64,000 bases of DNA, taken from positions 1 through 64,000 of the forward strand of contig CAKOTK010000005.1 in the NCBI GenBank assembly GCA_934120135.1, given 5' to 3'. The stretch is from an uncultured Clostridia bacterium (lineage in GTDB: Bacteria > Bacillota > Clostridia > TANB77 > CAG-508). The notes below the pieces were generated by a model. It searched no databases. It saw only the letters and a list, made by a program, of their open reading frames with translations, and was not told where the DNA came from. Every line of letters starts with the position of its first letter. Position 1 is the stretch's first letter. Below, piece after piece: positions 63,441-64,000 of this stretch. The translations under genes were made by a program, and so were the position numbers.

Positions 63441-63515
63441 GGCCCCGTGGTCAAGCGGTTAAGACATCGCCCTTTCACGGCGGAGACATGGGTTCGATTC
63501 CCGTCGGGGTCACCA
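63441..63515 (+). tRNA. tRNA-Glu (anticodon TTC)
   Basis: 75 bases including CCA. GGCCCCG acceptor, anticodon loop CTTTCAC, T arm CATGGGTTCGATTCCCGTC. Confidence 0.96.
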
Positions 63516-63520
63516 AATAT

Positions 63521-63833
63521 GCCACTTTAGCTCAGCTGGTAGAGCAACTGACTTGTGGGATAGATAAAACATAAGGTTTTATTTTGAACTATCTTGCACC
63601 TTTATGTGGAAACGCATAAAGTGGACACCGCTAATTCGGGGAAGGCTGTAAAATGCTAATCCCGAGCTAGAAAACAATATGTTTTCGAGTGTAGAGACTT
63701 TATACGGTGTGCCTAAGGTTTTAAACTAAGGCAAAGAGAAAGTCCAGACTACAAACACATTTCTAATGTGGTAATGAAAATTATAGTAGTATGAATCAGT
63801 AGGTCATCTGTTCGAATCAGATAAGTGGCTCCA
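63521..63833 (+). tRNA. tRNA-Thr (anticodon TGT) interrupted by a group I intron
   Basis: Exon 1 is 63521-63556 (GCCACTTTAGCTCAGCTGGT... to the anticodon TGT); exon 2 is 63794-63833 (AATCAGT... to CCA). Joined they give a 76-base tRNA with acceptor GCCACTT/AAGTGGC, anticodon stem ACTGA/TCAGT and loop CTTGTAA, T arm ATCTG-TTCGAAT-CAGAT. The break is between positions 36 and 37. Without splicing the tRNA cannot form. Confidence 0.92.
63557..63793 (+). ncRNA. Group I intron in tRNA-Thr(UGU)
   Basis: 237 bases, no ORF. Exon 1 ends in U and the intron ends in G, as required. P1 can form between UGU/GGGAUAG at the splice site and CUAUCUUGCA downstream, with a U-G wobble at the cut. Core: TAATTCGGGGAAGG...CTAATCCCGAGC (P4-P6) and GTAGAGACTTTATACGG...AAAGAGAAAGTCC (P3/P7/P8), very like the small introns of cyanobacterial tRNA-Leu. 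Probably self-splicing. Confidence 0.9.
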
Positions 63834-63840
63834 ATTACTT

Positions 63841-63874
63841 AGAACTAGGTTTGTTGTATAACTTGCCTAGTTCT
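63841..63874 (+). terminator. Terminator of the tRNA cluster
   Basis: AGAACTAGG pairs with CCTAGTTCT, followed by TT. Confidence 0.75.
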
Positions 63875-63910
63875 TTGTCATATATGAAATTTATTTCATA
63901 TATGACAAAG
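63873..63910. repeat. Perfect 18-bp inverted repeat
   Basis: CTTTGTCATATATGAAAT and its complement with a TT spacer. Adjacent to the tRNA terminator, before the last gene; could be an operator or second terminator. Confidence 0.7.
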
Positions 63911-63947
63911 AAGTAGAAGGATTTACTAAAGGAGAAAAAGATTTATT

Positions 63948-64000
63948 ATGAATTGTTTGAATTGCAATCAAAAAATAAATAATAAAAATAAATTCTGTAG
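63948..64000 (+). CDS. Start of a Cys-rich (zinc-ribbon) protein, truncated by window end
   Basis: Only 17 codons: MNCLNCNQKINNKNKFC, with CxxC and a third Cys, the start of a zinc-binding module. AAAGGAG lies 13 bases upstream. Too short to assign. Confidence 0.5.
   Translation, partial: MNCLNCNQKINNKNKFC

Overview
The window looks like the replication-origin region of a low-GC, spore-forming member of the Clostridia, probably an uncultured gut lineage. The signs are a very AT-rich sequence, clostridial gene order (rpmH, rnpA, yidD, yidC, jag, mnmE, mnmG, rsmG, parA, parB on one side of oriC and dnaA, dnaN, recF, gyrB, gyrA on the other), and sporulation genes (a small acid-soluble spore protein, sleB-ypeB, spmA-spmB, spoIIR, a GerM-like gene, abrB with Spo0A-like boxes). 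No insertion sequence, CRISPR array, rRNA, reverse transcriptase or relaxase was recognised.

Layout. 1-4.2 kb: a pilin-like/FGE-fold gene that resembles a diversity-generating retroelement (DGR) target, then ddl and murF. 4.3-9.9 kb: an MFS transporter, a HAD phosphatase, a spore protein, ypeB-sleB, a diacylglycerol glycosyltransferase-like gene and a DUF4870-like membrane protein. 10-14.2 kb: recR, ybaB, dnaX, the SRP RNA, a membrane protein, tadA and tRNA-Ser/tRNA-Arg. 14.3-20.4 kb: a tRNA/rRNA methyltransferase pair, abrB, spmAB, rlmH, an MBL hydrolase and murA. 20.4-22.3 kb: a second DGR-target-like cassette with repeats shared with the first. 22.4-33.6 kb: spoIIR, nucleotide-sugar genes (UDPGP, phosphoglucomutase), a TtcA-like thiolase, a probable type I toxin-antitoxin pair, a GerM-like gene and a 1438-residue activase/dehydratase fusion. 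33.6-42.9 kb: two tRNA-Ser, parB, parA, rsmG, mnmG, a frameshifted mnmE, jag, yidC, yidD, rnpA, rpmH. 42.9-49.1 kb: a bipartite oriC around dnaA, then dnaN, recF and gyrB.

49-63 kb is the unusual part. Two oppositely oriented gene blocks encode a type IV secretion-like machine: a TraC/VirB4 N-terminal-like protein, a VirB4 ATPase, a CpaE/TadZ-like ATPase and an unknown protein on the + strand; a VirD4/TraG coupling protein and VirB2-, VirB6- and VirB3-like proteins on the - strand. Between them sit gyrA and the helicase-loading genes dnaD and dnaC. Three of the machine's genes have strong Shine-Dalgarno sequences but no ATG, GTG or TTG start; each has ATT at the right distance. The block is extremely AT-rich and the left half has a clean sigma-A promoter with a Spo0A-like box beside its -35.

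The right end has a DUF1858 protein and tRNA-Lys, tRNA-Glu and tRNA-Thr genes. The tRNA-Thr(UGU) is interrupted after the anticodon by a group I intron of about 237 bases.

Functions are inferred by reading motifs and gene order only; no database search was possible.
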